Positions 1-7,972 of a stretch of DNA of 64,000 bases are shown piece after piece. A program made the position numbers and the translations under genes. How positions within the stretch are numbered: the stretch's first letter is position 1; every line of letters starts with the position of its first letter. The notes under the pieces are model-generated. The model searched no databases, had not been told where the DNA came from, and saw only the letters and a program-made list of their open reading frames with translations. The stretch spans positions 1 to 64,000 of the forward strand of contig OMYT01000019.1 of NCBI GenBank assembly GCA_900315315.1, given 5' to 3'. This DNA comes from an uncultured Eubacteriales bacterium. GTDB lineage: Bacteria > Bacillota > Clostridia > Christensenellales > Aristaeellaceae.

Positions 1-44
1 CTATCTCCTTTAATGGCTTTCCGTTCGCATAGTCATTAAAGATC
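1..44 (-). pseudogene. Possible serine-recombinase fragment at window edge
   Basis: Read on the minus strand, the first 44 bases give IFNDYANGKPLKEI, which resembles the conserved segment after the catalytic domain of large serine recombinases (pattern IFxxYAxGKxLKEI). The frame is open to the window edge, but toward the phosphatase gene it stops at once, so if real it is only a fragment. Large serine recombinases sit at the ends of integrated elements, which would fit an element end inside the neighbouring phosphatase gene. Fourteen residues are too few to be sure. The stretch also holds an 8-bp inverted repeat (CTTTAATG 8-15, CATTAAAG 34-41). Confidence 0.25.
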
Positions 45-47
45 GGC

Positions 48-767
48 ATGGCTTACAACTTCGGCTGGAAGCGGGAAGACATCATCAAGTTCATGGAAGC
101 CATGAGCCTTTGCGGATACACGGCCAAGAACCTGTCCACCCTGCTGGTGGACGAGTGCAACAGGCTTTACGGCGGGGAGCCCGGGGACGACGCCACCTCC
201 TGCGTGGTGCGCGTCCGCAGGCGTGTGCCCATGAATATGCTTTTCGGCCCGCCCAGCAACCGGGACGACGGCGACCGGATGATGAGCCTGTTCTTCGCCA
301 AGGAAGGAAAGCATATCATCTGCGGCGGCACCACTTCCTCCATTGCAGCAAAATGGTTGAACAAACCGCTGCGCGCTTCGCTGGATTTCACAGGGGACAT
401 CCCGCCTATTGCCTATCTGGAAGGGGTCGATCTGGTGACCGAGGGCGTAATTACCGTCAACCGGGTAGTTGAATATGCCAAGGACTATATCGGTGAAAAC
501 AAACACTATGAGGACTGGAGTTTCGGGAAGGACGGCGCGTTCCTCATCAGCCGCCTGCTGTTTGAGGAAGCCACCGATATCAATTTCTATGTGGGCAAGG
601 CCATCAATCCGGCGCACCAGAATCCCGACCTTCCCATCAATTTCAATATCAAGATGAACCTGGTGCAGGAATTGTCCGAGGCTTTGAAAAAGATGGGGAA
701 GCGTATCAAAGTCAGTTATTTTAAGGAGCCATTACGCGGCAGCCTGATACCAGGGTACAGCACCTGA
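48..767 (+). CDS. SpoIIE-family serine phosphatase, C-terminal part only
   Basis: This is the C-terminal part of a SpoIIE/PP2C-type serine phosphatase. The last PP2C metal-binding motif is visible as GDDATS (about residues 46-51). It is followed by the ~165-residue C-terminal domain seen in SpoIIE-like proteins of anaerobes (IICGGTTSSIAAKWLN, about 92-107). The catalytic N-terminal half and any sensor domain are absent. The reading frame continues upstream of the first ATG as far as a TAG at 30-32, and that ATG has no ribosome site. It is therefore best read as the 3' end of a longer gene broken between about 33 and 47. In full-length relatives the residues before YNFGW belong to the phosphatase core. 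As it stands it should lack phosphatase activity. The start is arbitrary. Confidence 0.7.
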   Translation: MAYNFGWKREDIIKFMEAMSLCGYTAKNLSTLLVDECNRLYGGEPGDDATSCVVRVRRRVPMNMLFGPPSNRDDGDRMMSLFFAKEGKHIICGGTTSSIAAKWLNKPLRASLDFTGDIPPIAYLEGVDLVTEGVITVNRVVEYAKDYIGENKHYEDWSFGKDGAFLISRLLFEEATDINFYVGKAINPAHQNPDLPINFNIKMNLVQELSEALKKMGKRIKVSYFKEPLRGSLIPGYST

Positions 768-789
768 AATACAGGGAGTGAACAAAAAC

Positions 790-812
790 CGGGGCTGCAT
801 ATCGCAGCCCCG
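790..812. terminator. Bidirectional terminator hairpin
   Basis: CGGGGCTGC (790-798) and GCAGCCCCG (804-812) form a 9-bp stem with a 5-base loop. It lies between the convergent SpoIIE-like gene and the GH127 gene. An A-run precedes it and an ATTT follows, so it can serve both strands. Confidence 0.75.
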
Positions 813-850
813 ATTTGGTATGATTCCCCTTTCTCATTTGAATGGCAAAA

Positions 851-2791
851 CTATATTTCCCGGATCCATACCGCCATTTCGCCCGGTGCGCGGTTGGCCC
901 AGGCGAAATAGGGAATAAACGTCAGCTGCGTTTCAGCCGTTTCATCCGCCCGGCAGGCCGGCGCGTAAAGCTGTCCTTCCGCAAATGATCTGCTCTCGCG
1001 GAACGCGCGGCAGCGGATGGTCCGGATGCCGCCGAGCAGCTGCGGTTCGTCGCGCACTTCAAAGACGGTATTGAGCGGCAGGCGGAGCAGATGGAGACCG
1101 CTTCCGTTATCGGCTTCCTCCAGGCAGTAAACCAGCGGTCCGCGGACGACGCACAGCTTTCCGGCATCTTCCCGCACGGCAGGATTCGCCCTCATCAGCA
1201 AAACAGGCATCTCCAGGTCCAGGCCGACGATATCATTCTCCCGCCATAACCGATTCAGTTCAATATATCCCGAGACCGGCTCAGAAGGCACGCTTTCGCC
1301 GTTCACCTTCAGCTCATAGCCCCGGCACCAGCCGGGAATGCGGACAGCGATGCCGTACTGTCCCGGCGTATGCACAGCCAGGCGGATCCGGCCGTCCCAC
1401 GGATATTCGCTTTCCACGCTGAGGCGGACCTCAGTATGCGCCAGTGCAGCGCAAACATCCCCGCTGATAAACAGGTGCATATACAGCGTATCGTCTCCGG
1501 CCGAAAAGGCATAGGAGGGAAGGGAACCCAGAAGGCGCGCGAGATTGGGCGGGCAGCAGGCACAGCTGAACCATTTCTGCCGCCGCGGCTTTACATGACG
1601 GAGCCGGTCGTCCTTTTCGCAGGCTTCGGGCACGACTTCAAGCGGATTGACATAGAAGAACCTTTTCGCGTCCAGCGACATACCGCTCAGGACGCTGTTG
1701 TACAGCGCGCGCTCGAGGACATCCGCGTACCTGCCGTCCATCTGGGCGTTCAGCATGCGCCGGGCAAAGAAACACAGCCCGATCTGTGCGCAGGTTTCGC
1801 CATAGACGGCATCGTTGGGAAGATCATAATCGTAGGTAAAAGCTTCCCCTATGTGCGTGGAACCGATCGCGCCGGTGATGTACATCCTGCGGCTGGCCAT
1901 ATTGTCAAACAAAGCCCGGCAGGCTTCAAGCAGGGAGGGATCATCTGTTTCCGCCGAGACATCCGCCATGCCGCTGTACAGATACATGGCGCGAACCGCG
2001 TGCCCTTCGGCCGCGGTCTGTTCGCGCACCGGCTTCCCGGCCTGGTAGTACTGATAGCGCATGTAAGTTTCGTTCCAGATGAAGCTACGGTTTCCGTCGC
2101 GCCTCGCTTCCTCCTCGAAATACAGCGGCGCCTGTCCGCGCCGGTCGATAAAATACCGGGCCAGCATGAGATAGCGCTTTTCGCCGGTCTGCCGGAAGAG
2201 CCTGACCAGCGCCATTTCGATAATTTCATGCCCGGGATAGCCATGCAGCTTGCCCTCCTCCGGGCCGAAGGTGCGGTCAATCAGGTCCGCGAAACGGCAG
2301 GCCACGGACAGCAGGCGGGTGTCGCCGACGTTCCGCGCGAAAGCCACGGCAGCTTCAATCAGATGCCCCGCGCAGTACAGTTCATGGTTGTTTTGCAGGT
2401 TACTGAAGCGCTTTTCCTCCGGGTGGGTCTGGTAATAGGTGTTCAGGTAGCCGTCCGGGGCCTGCGCCTGCACGATCAGGCGGATGGCGCTGTCCGCCGC
2501 CTCCCGCAGCGCGGGATCAGGCGTTACGGAAAGCTGATAGGCGACGGCTTCCAGCCACTTATAAAGATCGCTGTCCTGAAAGACCATGCCGTGGTATTCT
2601 CCCCGGCTGATCCCTGCCGCGAGGCGGAAGTTTTCGATGCAATGGCTGGGCTCCGTATCCTCCAGGAGGTCGTTCAACGCTTCCCATTGGTAGGGAAGCA
2701 TCTGCGTCCGCACCAGGTCAATCCGCGGCGCAAAAAAGCGGTCGGTGATTCGCATGCCGGACAGCGGCAGCGGCTTTACCACAGGTTTCAT
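851..2791 (-). CDS. GH127 beta-L-arabinofuranosidase
   Basis: A 646-residue cytoplasmic glycoside hydrolase of family 127 (formerly DUF1680), like bifidobacterial HypBA1, which removes beta-linked L-arabinofuranose. The family's active site is intact: His264, Glu316 (in STHIGEAF), the zinc ligands Glu332 and Cys334 (in GETCAQ), and the Cys412-Cys413 pair in CACCPPN, where the first cysteine is the nucleophile and the second a zinc ligand. There is no signal peptide, so it acts on imported oligosaccharides. It is the last gene of the minus-strand sugar locus, just after the binding-protein gene and its terminator. An AGAGAGGAA ribosome site precedes the ATG. The family is clear; the exact linkage it cleaves is inferred. 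Confidence 0.9.
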   Translation of the reverse strand: MKPVVKPLPLSGMRITDRFFAPRIDLVRTQMLPYQWEALNDLLEDTEPSHCIENFRLAAGISRGEYHGMVFQDSDLYKWLEAVAYQLSVTPDPALREAADSAIRLIVQAQAPDGYLNTYYQTHPEEKRFSNLQNNHELYCAGHLIEAAVAFARNVGDTRLLSVACRFADLIDRTFGPEEGKLHGYPGHEIIEMALVRLFRQTGEKRYLMLARYFIDRRGQAPLYFEEEARRDGNRSFIWNETYMRYQYYQAGKPVREQTAAEGHAVRAMYLYSGMADVSAETDDPSLLEACRALFDNMASRRMYITGAIGSTHIGEAFTYDYDLPNDAVYGETCAQIGLCFFARRMLNAQMDGRYADVLERALYNSVLSGMSLDAKRFFYVNPLEVVPEACEKDDRLRHVKPRRQKWFSCACCPPNLARLLGSLPSYAFSAGDDTLYMHLFISGDVCAALAHTEVRLSVESEYPWDGRIRLAVHTPGQYGIAVRIPGWCRGYELKVNGESVPSEPVSGYIELNRLWRENDIVGLDLEMPVLLMRANPAVREDAGKLCVVRGPLVYCLEEADNGSGLHLLRLPLNTVFEVRDEPQLLGGIRTIRCRAFRESRSFAEGQLYAPACRADETAETQLTFIPYFAWANRAPGEMAVWIREI

Positions 2792-2876
2792 TCCAAATTC
2801 CTCTCTCGTTCAAATCTTCCGGGATGGTGCGGCGGAACGGGCTTCCGCGCGGCAGCCTTTTCCTGCGGATGGTTTT

Positions 2877-2905
2877 AAAAAAGGGCCGTGGAAAAACCAC
2901 GGCCC
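2877..2905 (-). terminator. Rho-independent terminator after binding-protein gene
   Basis: GGGCCGTGG (2883-2891) and CCACGGCCC (2897-2905) form a 9-bp stem. On the minus strand it is followed by six T (2877-2882). It lies between the binding-protein gene and GH127, so GH127 would be reached by partial read-through or its own promoter. Confidence 0.85.
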
Positions 2906-2923
2906 GGGAAGGCAAGGATCGTA

Positions 2924-4117
2924 TTACTTGAGAATGCTGTCGATGGTTGCCTGCGCTTTTTCCGCGGCCGCAACGGGATCAGTGCCGGTCATCACTTCGT
3001 TGAAGGCCAGCGAGATCGCGTCGGAGATCTGCGGCCAGGTCGGCAGCGGACCGCGGGCATTGGCGTATTTCATTTCATCGACGAACACCTGGTAGACGGG
3101 ATCCCCCTCGAACTGGCCTTCCGCGATGGTGGAGTCGGAGGAGATGTAACCCATGGCATTCATCATATACAGGCAGACATCCTTGCTGGTGGCATACTTC
3201 AGGAATTCGATGGCAGCTTCCTCATTTCCGCCGGCGATGACCGCATAGTTCTCGCCGCCGAGGCCGGAAGCCTGCACCTTGTCCTGCGGAATCGGCGCCA
3301 CGTTCCACTTGAGGTCCGGAACTTCGGAACGCATGGTCGGAATCTGCCAGGTGCCGTTAATCATCATGGCCAGGTTGCCGGAAATGAACTGGTTCATCGT
3401 GTCGCCCTGGGTCCAGTTGATGGCTTCCTGGGTCATAGCGCCTTCGTCCACCATTTTCTTCACCTGCGTCAGGGCTTTGATACCGCCTTCGGAGTTCATT
3501 TCATAAGCGGTCGCTCCGGCAGACCATACCCAGGTCAGGAAGTTGAAGGTGCCTTCCTCGTTCTGCAGGGAGGAATGGGCAAAACCGGAAACCTTATCGC
3601 TGGAGCAGGCTTTCGCTGTCTCCAGCAGCTCATCCCAGGTCGTGGGCACTTTGCAGCCGGCGGCAGCCAGCATGTCTTCGTTGTAGAACAGGACCAGGTC
3701 GTTGCTTCCGAAGGGCACGCCGTACAGTTTTCCGTCGAGGGTGCAGGAGTTGACGGGGCCCGGATAGTAGGTGCTCACGTCAAACTTGCCGGTAATGTCG
3801 GCGAATACGCCCATCGCGGCGTACGCGGCGTGGTCGGGGTTGTCCAGGATCACCAGGTCCGGCAGGGCGTCCGCGGCGGCGCCGATGGACAGCTGCTTTT
3901 TGAAATCAGCGAAGGGAACGTACTTGGCGGACACCTTGATGGCGCTCTGGCTGGCGTTGAACTCCTCGATGATGTGGCTGAGCGCCTTCTGGTGGCCCTC
4001 GGTCTCCCAGTAGTACCAGATCTCGACGTCGCCGGAAGCTCCTTCGGCGAACGCGCCCGCGGCGGCGATGCCGGTCAGCAGGCAGACAATGAGCAGGATA
4101 CCTAACAGCTTCTTCAT
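2924..4117 (-). CDS. Sugar ABC transporter substrate-binding protein (family 1)
   Basis: A 397-residue extracellular solute-binding protein of the carbohydrate (CUT1) class. It has a classical signal peptide (MKKLLGILLIVCLLTG, then a likely cut after AFA) and no convincing lipobox cysteine, which is unusual for a Gram-positive binding protein. The mature part starts with VEIWYYWETEG and contains WDELLETAKA and NGTWQIP, typical of the family. The start is placed at the ATG at 4115-4117, which has GGAGGAG eight bases upstream; an ATG ten codons earlier has no ribosome site. It lies downstream of the two permeases and the histidine kinase and ends at a strong terminator, as expected for the most abundant component of the importer. 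Substrate inferred to be an arabino- or xylo-oligosaccharide. Confidence 0.9.
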   Translation of the reverse strand: MKKLLGILLIVCLLTGIAAAGAFAEGASGDVEIWYYWETEGHQKALSHIIEEFNASQSAIKVSAKYVPFADFKKQLSIGAAADALPDLVILDNPDHAAYAAMGVFADITGKFDVSTYYPGPVNSCTLDGKLYGVPFGSNDLVLFYNEDMLAAAGCKVPTTWDELLETAKACSSDKVSGFAHSSLQNEEGTFNFLTWVWSAGATAYEMNSEGGIKALTQVKKMVDEGAMTQEAINWTQGDTMNQFISGNLAMMINGTWQIPTMRSEVPDLKWNVAPIPQDKVQASGLGGENYAVIAGGNEEAAIEFLKYATSKDVCLYMMNAMGYISSDSTIAEGQFEGDPVYQVFVDEMKYANARGPLPTWPQISDAISLAFNEVMTGTDPVAAAEKAQATIDSILK

Positions 4118-4224
4118 TTTCTTGACTCCTCCTTCATTTTTGTCCATTCTCCGGACTCTGGCCTTATTATGTTTTTGAACAGGAGAAAAAGAAACTCTAA
4201 ATTTCTTAAGAAAGGGGGAATAAA

Positions 4225-5985
4225 CTAATGTTCCGTGGAATCGTTCCCGGCCGCCGGGGAAACCGTGATCGGGAACCGGATGGTCACGGTCGTTCCCCCG
4301 TCCGGCACGCTTTGCACGCTGACCTCGTCCTGCCCTTCGCAGTAGCGGTGCAGGCGGAGGAAAGCGTTTGACAGGCCGATGCCGGCCTTGTCCCGGATCT
4401 CCTTCACATCCCCGCTGCCGAGGGCTTCGAGGATCTCCGGCGAGATGCCCTTGCCGTTGTCCGCGATGGTGATGGCCACCTGGCCGCCCTCCGCCAGCAT
4501 GCTGACCTTCAGCGTATACGTTTCCCGCTTGGTGTCGAACCCGTGCACGATCGCGTTCTCCACGAAGGGCTGGATAATCAGTTTATGCACCCGGACGTCC
4601 AGGATTTCCGGATCGGTCCGGATTTCGAAGCTGAATTTGTTTTTCAGGCGGAACTGCTGCAGGTAAACGTATTTCTTCAGCCAGTCGACCTCGTCCCGCA
4701 GGGTGACCGGCTTGTCGCTGTTGCTGATCGCGTAGCGCAGGATCGAGGCCAGCGTGCTGATCGCGTTGCTGATATCGTATTCGTCCTTTTCAATGGCGAT
4801 CCAGTTGACGGTGTCAAGGATATTATAGATGAAGTGCGGGTTGATCTGCGCCTCCAGCATCCGGATTTCCGCTTTCCGGCTGTTTTCCGCCTCTGTTTTT
4901 TCACGCAGGAGCGCCTTTTCCAGGTCGTCGATCGTGCGGTTGTACTGCTTCGCGATCACGTCGATCTCCGAAAGCATTTCGCCTTTCCGCGGCAGCCGGG
5001 CGGGGATGCTCGCCTCGTCCGTCCGCTGCATGCCCTCCACGATATCGTCGATATCCCGCGTCAGTTTGCCGGAAATCTTGCTGATGATGAAAAGCGCGGC
5101 GAACATGAGCAGCACGCCCATCCCGACGATCTGAAGCAGCTTTTCCACCAGGCTCTGCACGTAACGGCTGTTGTCGTGAACGCGGATGATGTTCCAGCCC
5201 AGGATCCCGTTTTCCAGCCGGTCGACGCCGCTTCCTGCGGCGGGCGTGAACGAAGTCCCGATCAGGCTTTTATCGGCGCAGCTGACGATCCGTCCGGTTT
5301 CGTCGGTGATGTAGACCTCGCTGTCTTCCGTCTTGACGGTCCGCATCACTTCCTCCAGGAGGCGCTCGTCGACGCTGATCACGATGACACCGTAGAGTTT
5401 TTCCAGCTGTTTGTAATTGACGATGCGGTGCGCGATGTGAAAAAGCCAGTAATCGTTGTTGGCGAAACGCGTTCCGAACTCCGTGGGCCAGACATGGCTC
5501 GCATAGTCCGCCGAGACGATCCGGTAGATTTCGCCGCTGTCTAGGCTGAAGCGGCTGATCCAGGAGTTTTCATGGATGGTGGAGGTCAGCTGGTCGTAGG
5601 TGATCACACGCCCGTTGTCCATGATGACCATGATGGATTTGATGAACCGGTTGGAGTTCAACACCGTGCTCAGGTAGCGGCGCATCTTGCTCACGCTGAC
5701 GGCCGCGTCCTCGCCGTTGTTGATATTGTCCGACCAGACGACCATGTCATCGTTGGTATACATCTGGTAAAGCAGGTTTTCATATTCGCTGAAGCGAATG
5801 CTCAGGATGCTTTCCGCGGCTTTCATGTTGATATCCGCCAGCTCCTCCGTGCCGCGCCTGAGCGTGACGGCGAAGCTGTAAGCCATATAGGCGCAGATCA
5901 GCGTGATCATGACCGCGGTCAGGATGCTGAAGCGCTTGATCAGCATTTGCCGCATGGAGCGTTTTTTTCCGCCTGCCGTTCGCAT
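4225..5985 (-). CDS. YesM-type sensor histidine kinase
   Basis: A 586-residue membrane sensor kinase. It has one membrane helix at about 20-41, an extracellular Cache-like sensor to about 285, a second helix at about 287-303 and a HAMP region at about 304-360. The His_kinase domain carries the phosphorylated His384 in INPHF, and the ATPase domain carries the N box (FVENAIVHGF), DNGKGI (509-514) and GIGLSN (535-540). This is the LytS/YesM class that normally pairs with AraC-type response regulators such as the one at 7973. AGAGGTGAT lies before the ATG. It is separated from the permease genes by a terminator-like hairpin at 6048-6071. It probably senses an extracellular sugar or the loaded binding protein. 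Confidence 0.9.
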   Translation of the reverse strand: MRTAGGKKRSMRQMLIKRFSILTAVMITLICAYMAYSFAVTLRRGTEELADINMKAAESILSIRFSEYENLLYQMYTNDDMVVWSDNINNGEDAAVSVSKMRRYLSTVLNSNRFIKSIMVIMDNGRVITYDQLTSTIHENSWISRFSLDSGEIYRIVSADYASHVWPTEFGTRFANNDYWLFHIAHRIVNYKQLEKLYGVIVISVDERLLEEVMRTVKTEDSEVYITDETGRIVSCADKSLIGTSFTPAAGSGVDRLENGILGWNIIRVHDNSRYVQSLVEKLLQIVGMGVLLMFAALFIISKISGKLTRDIDDIVEGMQRTDEASIPARLPRKGEMLSEIDVIAKQYNRTIDDLEKALLREKTEAENSRKAEIRMLEAQINPHFIYNILDTVNWIAIEKDEYDISNAISTLASILRYAISNSDKPVTLRDEVDWLKKYVYLQQFRLKNKFSFEIRTDPEILDVRVHKLIIQPFVENAIVHGFDTKRETYTLKVSMLAEGGQVAITIADNGKGISPEILEALGSGDVKEIRDKAGIGLSNAFLRLHRYCEGQDEVSVQSVPDGGTTVTIRFPITVSPAAGNDSTEH

Positions 5986-6043
5986 CGTATATCACCTCTG
6001 AAAATCTGGGGACATTGTACCGCAGCCGCGCGGAAAGCGCAAC

Positions 6044-6071
6044 GAAAATCCGGTGCGGCAGCGCACCGGAT
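6044..6071 (-). terminator. Terminator-like hairpin between permease and kinase genes
   Basis: ATCCGGTGCG (6048-6057) and CGCACCGGAT (6062-6071) make a 10-bp stem with a 4-base loop. On the minus strand TTTT follows. It would stop or reduce transcription running from the permease genes into the kinase gene. Confidence 0.75.
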
Positions 6072-6086
6072 CCGAAGGCTGTATCC

Positions 6087-6932
6087 TTATCCCTTGACGG
6101 CCCCCGCGGTCATGCCGGCAATAATGTACTTCTGCATGAAGACGAAGATGATGGCGACCGGGATCATGGAAACCACCGCGAAGGCGGACAGGTAGCTCCA
6201 CTTGGTGCCGTACTGTCCCATGAAGTTGAAAATCCCGGCTGTGATCGGGCGCATCGGCTGTTCCAGGATGAAGGTCATGCCGTAGGCCAGGTCGCCCCAG
6301 GCGTACAGGAAGGAGAAGATCGCGCAGACGGCCACGCCCGGTTTCGCCACCGGGACCAGGATCCTCATGAACGCGCCGAACCGCATGCAGCCGTCGATAT
6401 ACGCCGCTTCCTCCAGGTCCCGGGGAATGGAGGCGAAATAGTTCTTGAGGATCAGCACCGAGAACGGGATGCCGATCGTCGCGTCCGCCAGGATCGGCGC
6501 GCCCCATGTGTTGTACAGGTGCATGTTCCGGAACATGATGAACATCGGTGTGAGCAGCACGGAAACCGGGAGCATCTGCGTCACCAGGAAGCCGAGGAGC
6601 ACGGATTTATGGCCCTTGAACCGGTAGCGCGCGATGGCGTAGGAAGCAGGCACCGCCAGCACCACGGCGATCAGCATGGAACCCATGGAAATGACCAGGC
6701 TGTTGAAGAAGGACCGGAACATGTTGAAATCGCCGGTTTCGATCTGCGCGATGTAGGATTTCAGGTTGAGCGTATGCGGATAAAGCGTCGGCGGGTTCTG
6801 GAAGATTTCGGCTTCCGTTTTCAGGGACGTGTTCAGCATCCACAGCATTGGGAAGAGCAGCACCAGGGCGATCAGCACCGCGAGCGCGCAGAAAAGGAGA
6901 TTCCGGCCGCGGCTCATTTTGACGTCATTCAT
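6087..6932 (-). CDS. Sugar ABC transporter permease (MalG/LacG type)
   Basis: A 281-residue inner-membrane permease with six predicted helices. The MalG-type EAA loop that contacts the ATPase is EEAAYIDGCMRFGAFMRI (C-terminal third). The start is the ATG at 6930-6932, which overlaps the stop of the upstream permease (8 bp shared) and has GGGGAGG eight bases upstream; the open frame extends 11 codons further but without support. It forms the membrane channel together with the 6925 permease. No ATPase gene is present in the locus, so a shared MsmX-type ATPase encoded elsewhere presumably powers it, as is common for CUT1 importers in Firmicutes. Confidence 0.92.
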   Translation of the reverse strand: MNDVKMSRGRNLLFCALAVLIALVLLFPMLWMLNTSLKTEAEIFQNPPTLYPHTLNLKSYIAQIETGDFNMFRSFFNSLVISMGSMLIAVVLAVPASYAIARYRFKGHKSVLLGFLVTQMLPVSVLLTPMFIMFRNMHLYNTWGAPILADATIGIPFSVLILKNYFASIPRDLEEAAYIDGCMRFGAFMRILVPVAKPGVAVCAIFSFLYAWGDLAYGMTFILEQPMRPITAGIFNFMGQYGTKWSYLSAFAVVSMIPVAIIFVFMQKYIIAGMTAGAVKG

Positions 6933-7830
6933 AGGCTTCCTCCCCCCTGGAGGTAATCCTGACATAGACGACGCCGACCAGGAGCAGGATTACCAACAGC
7001 GCGTTGGCGACGGCGGAACCCTTGCTGTACAGGAAATTGTCGAAGGACAGTTTGTACGAGTAGGTGGACATCAGCTGTGTGGAATTGACCGGGCCGCCCG
7101 ACGTCATGACGTAGACGAGATCGAATACCTTGAACGTGTAGATAAAGCCGAGGACCAGGATGGACTCGATGGTGGAGCGCATCAGCGGAAGCGTGATGCG
7201 CGTGAACTGCTGGAAGCGGCCAGCCCCGTCGATGGACGCGCTTTCATACAGCTCGCCGGGAATGGACGTCAGGCCTGTGGAAATGAGGATCATGTTGAAC
7301 GGGATGCCGATCCAGATGTTGGTGATAATGACGGGAATCATCGCGATGCCCTGGTCCGTCAGCCATTCAATGTTTTCAGGTACGATCCCGAGGCCGGTCA
7401 GGATGTTGTTGACGACGCCGACCTTGGTCGAGAACATGAATTTGAACATCAGAGCCGTAACGGTCATCGGGATCATCCAGGGCATCATCAGGATCCCGCG
7501 GACCGGCCGGGCGATGGAGAACTTCCGGTTGAAGAAAAGCGCCAGCGCAAAACCGATCAGGAACTGGAAAACCAGGCAGCTGACCGTGAAGACGAACGTG
7601 TTGGCGACAGATTTGAAGAAGACCTCGTCGTGAAACAGCTGCACGTAATTCCCGAAACCGATAAAATGTTTCTGTCCGCGCAGGAAGTTCATCACGTCGA
7701 CGTCCTGGAAACCGAGGATGATATTATGCACGATCGGGTAGCCGACAAAAACAAGCATGTAGACGACCGCGGGCAGCGCGAAAAGCAGGCCGATGTTGTC
7801 GTGCCTGAAGAACGCTTTGATCCGGTTCAA
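6925..7830 (-). CDS. Sugar ABC transporter permease (MalF/UgpA type)
   Basis: A 301-residue permease with six predicted helices and the MalF-type EAA loop ESASIDGAGRFQQFTRITLP. The start is a TTG at 7828-7830 with a GGGGGG ribosome site seven bases upstream. It is translationally coupled to the second permease by an 8-bp overlap. With the binding protein at 2924 it forms a CUT1 oligosaccharide importer. A promoter-like pair lies about 25-50 bases upstream, and the preceding regulator gene ends at its own terminator, so the permeases probably start a new transcript controlled by the response regulator. Confidence 0.92.
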   Translation of the reverse strand: MNRIKAFFRHDNIGLLFALPAVVYMLVFVGYPIVHNIILGFQDVDVMNFLRGQKHFIGFGNYVQLFHDEVFFKSVANTFVFTVSCLVFQFLIGFALALFFNRKFSIARPVRGILMMPWMIPMTVTALMFKFMFSTKVGVVNNILTGLGIVPENIEWLTDQGIAMIPVIITNIWIGIPFNMILISTGLTSIPGELYESASIDGAGRFQQFTRITLPLMRSTIESILVLGFIYTFKVFDLVYVMTSGGPVNSTQLMSTYSYKLSFDNFLYSKGSAVANALLVILLLVGVVYVRITSRGEEAYE

Positions 7831-7854
7831 AACGATTCCCCCCTTCCATAATTC

Positions 7855-7882
7855 ATGATAGCCGTTTTGAAACCGGGATCAA
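7855..7882 (-). promoter_or_regulatory. Possible promoter for the permease genes
   Basis: On the minus strand, TTGATC (7877-7882) and TATCAT (7855-7860) are 16 bp apart. They lie between the regulator's terminator and the TTG start of the first permease. The match to the sigma-A consensus is only fair, as expected for a promoter needing an activator. Confidence 0.35.
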
Positions 7883-7924
7883 AGCGAAAAAACTAAACAA
7901 AGAGGAAAAATCAAAAGTCGTTTG

Positions 7925-7958
7925 CAAAAAAAACGCTCCACCGGTATGCGGTGAAGCG
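7925..7958 (-). terminator. Rho-independent terminator after response regulator
   Basis: CGCTCCACCG (7934-7943) pairs with CGGTGAAGCG (7949-7958) with one G-U pair. On the minus strand a run of T follows (7925-7933). It closes the response-regulator transcript. Confidence 0.85.
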
Positions 7959-7972
7959 ACTTCGCGCCGGGA

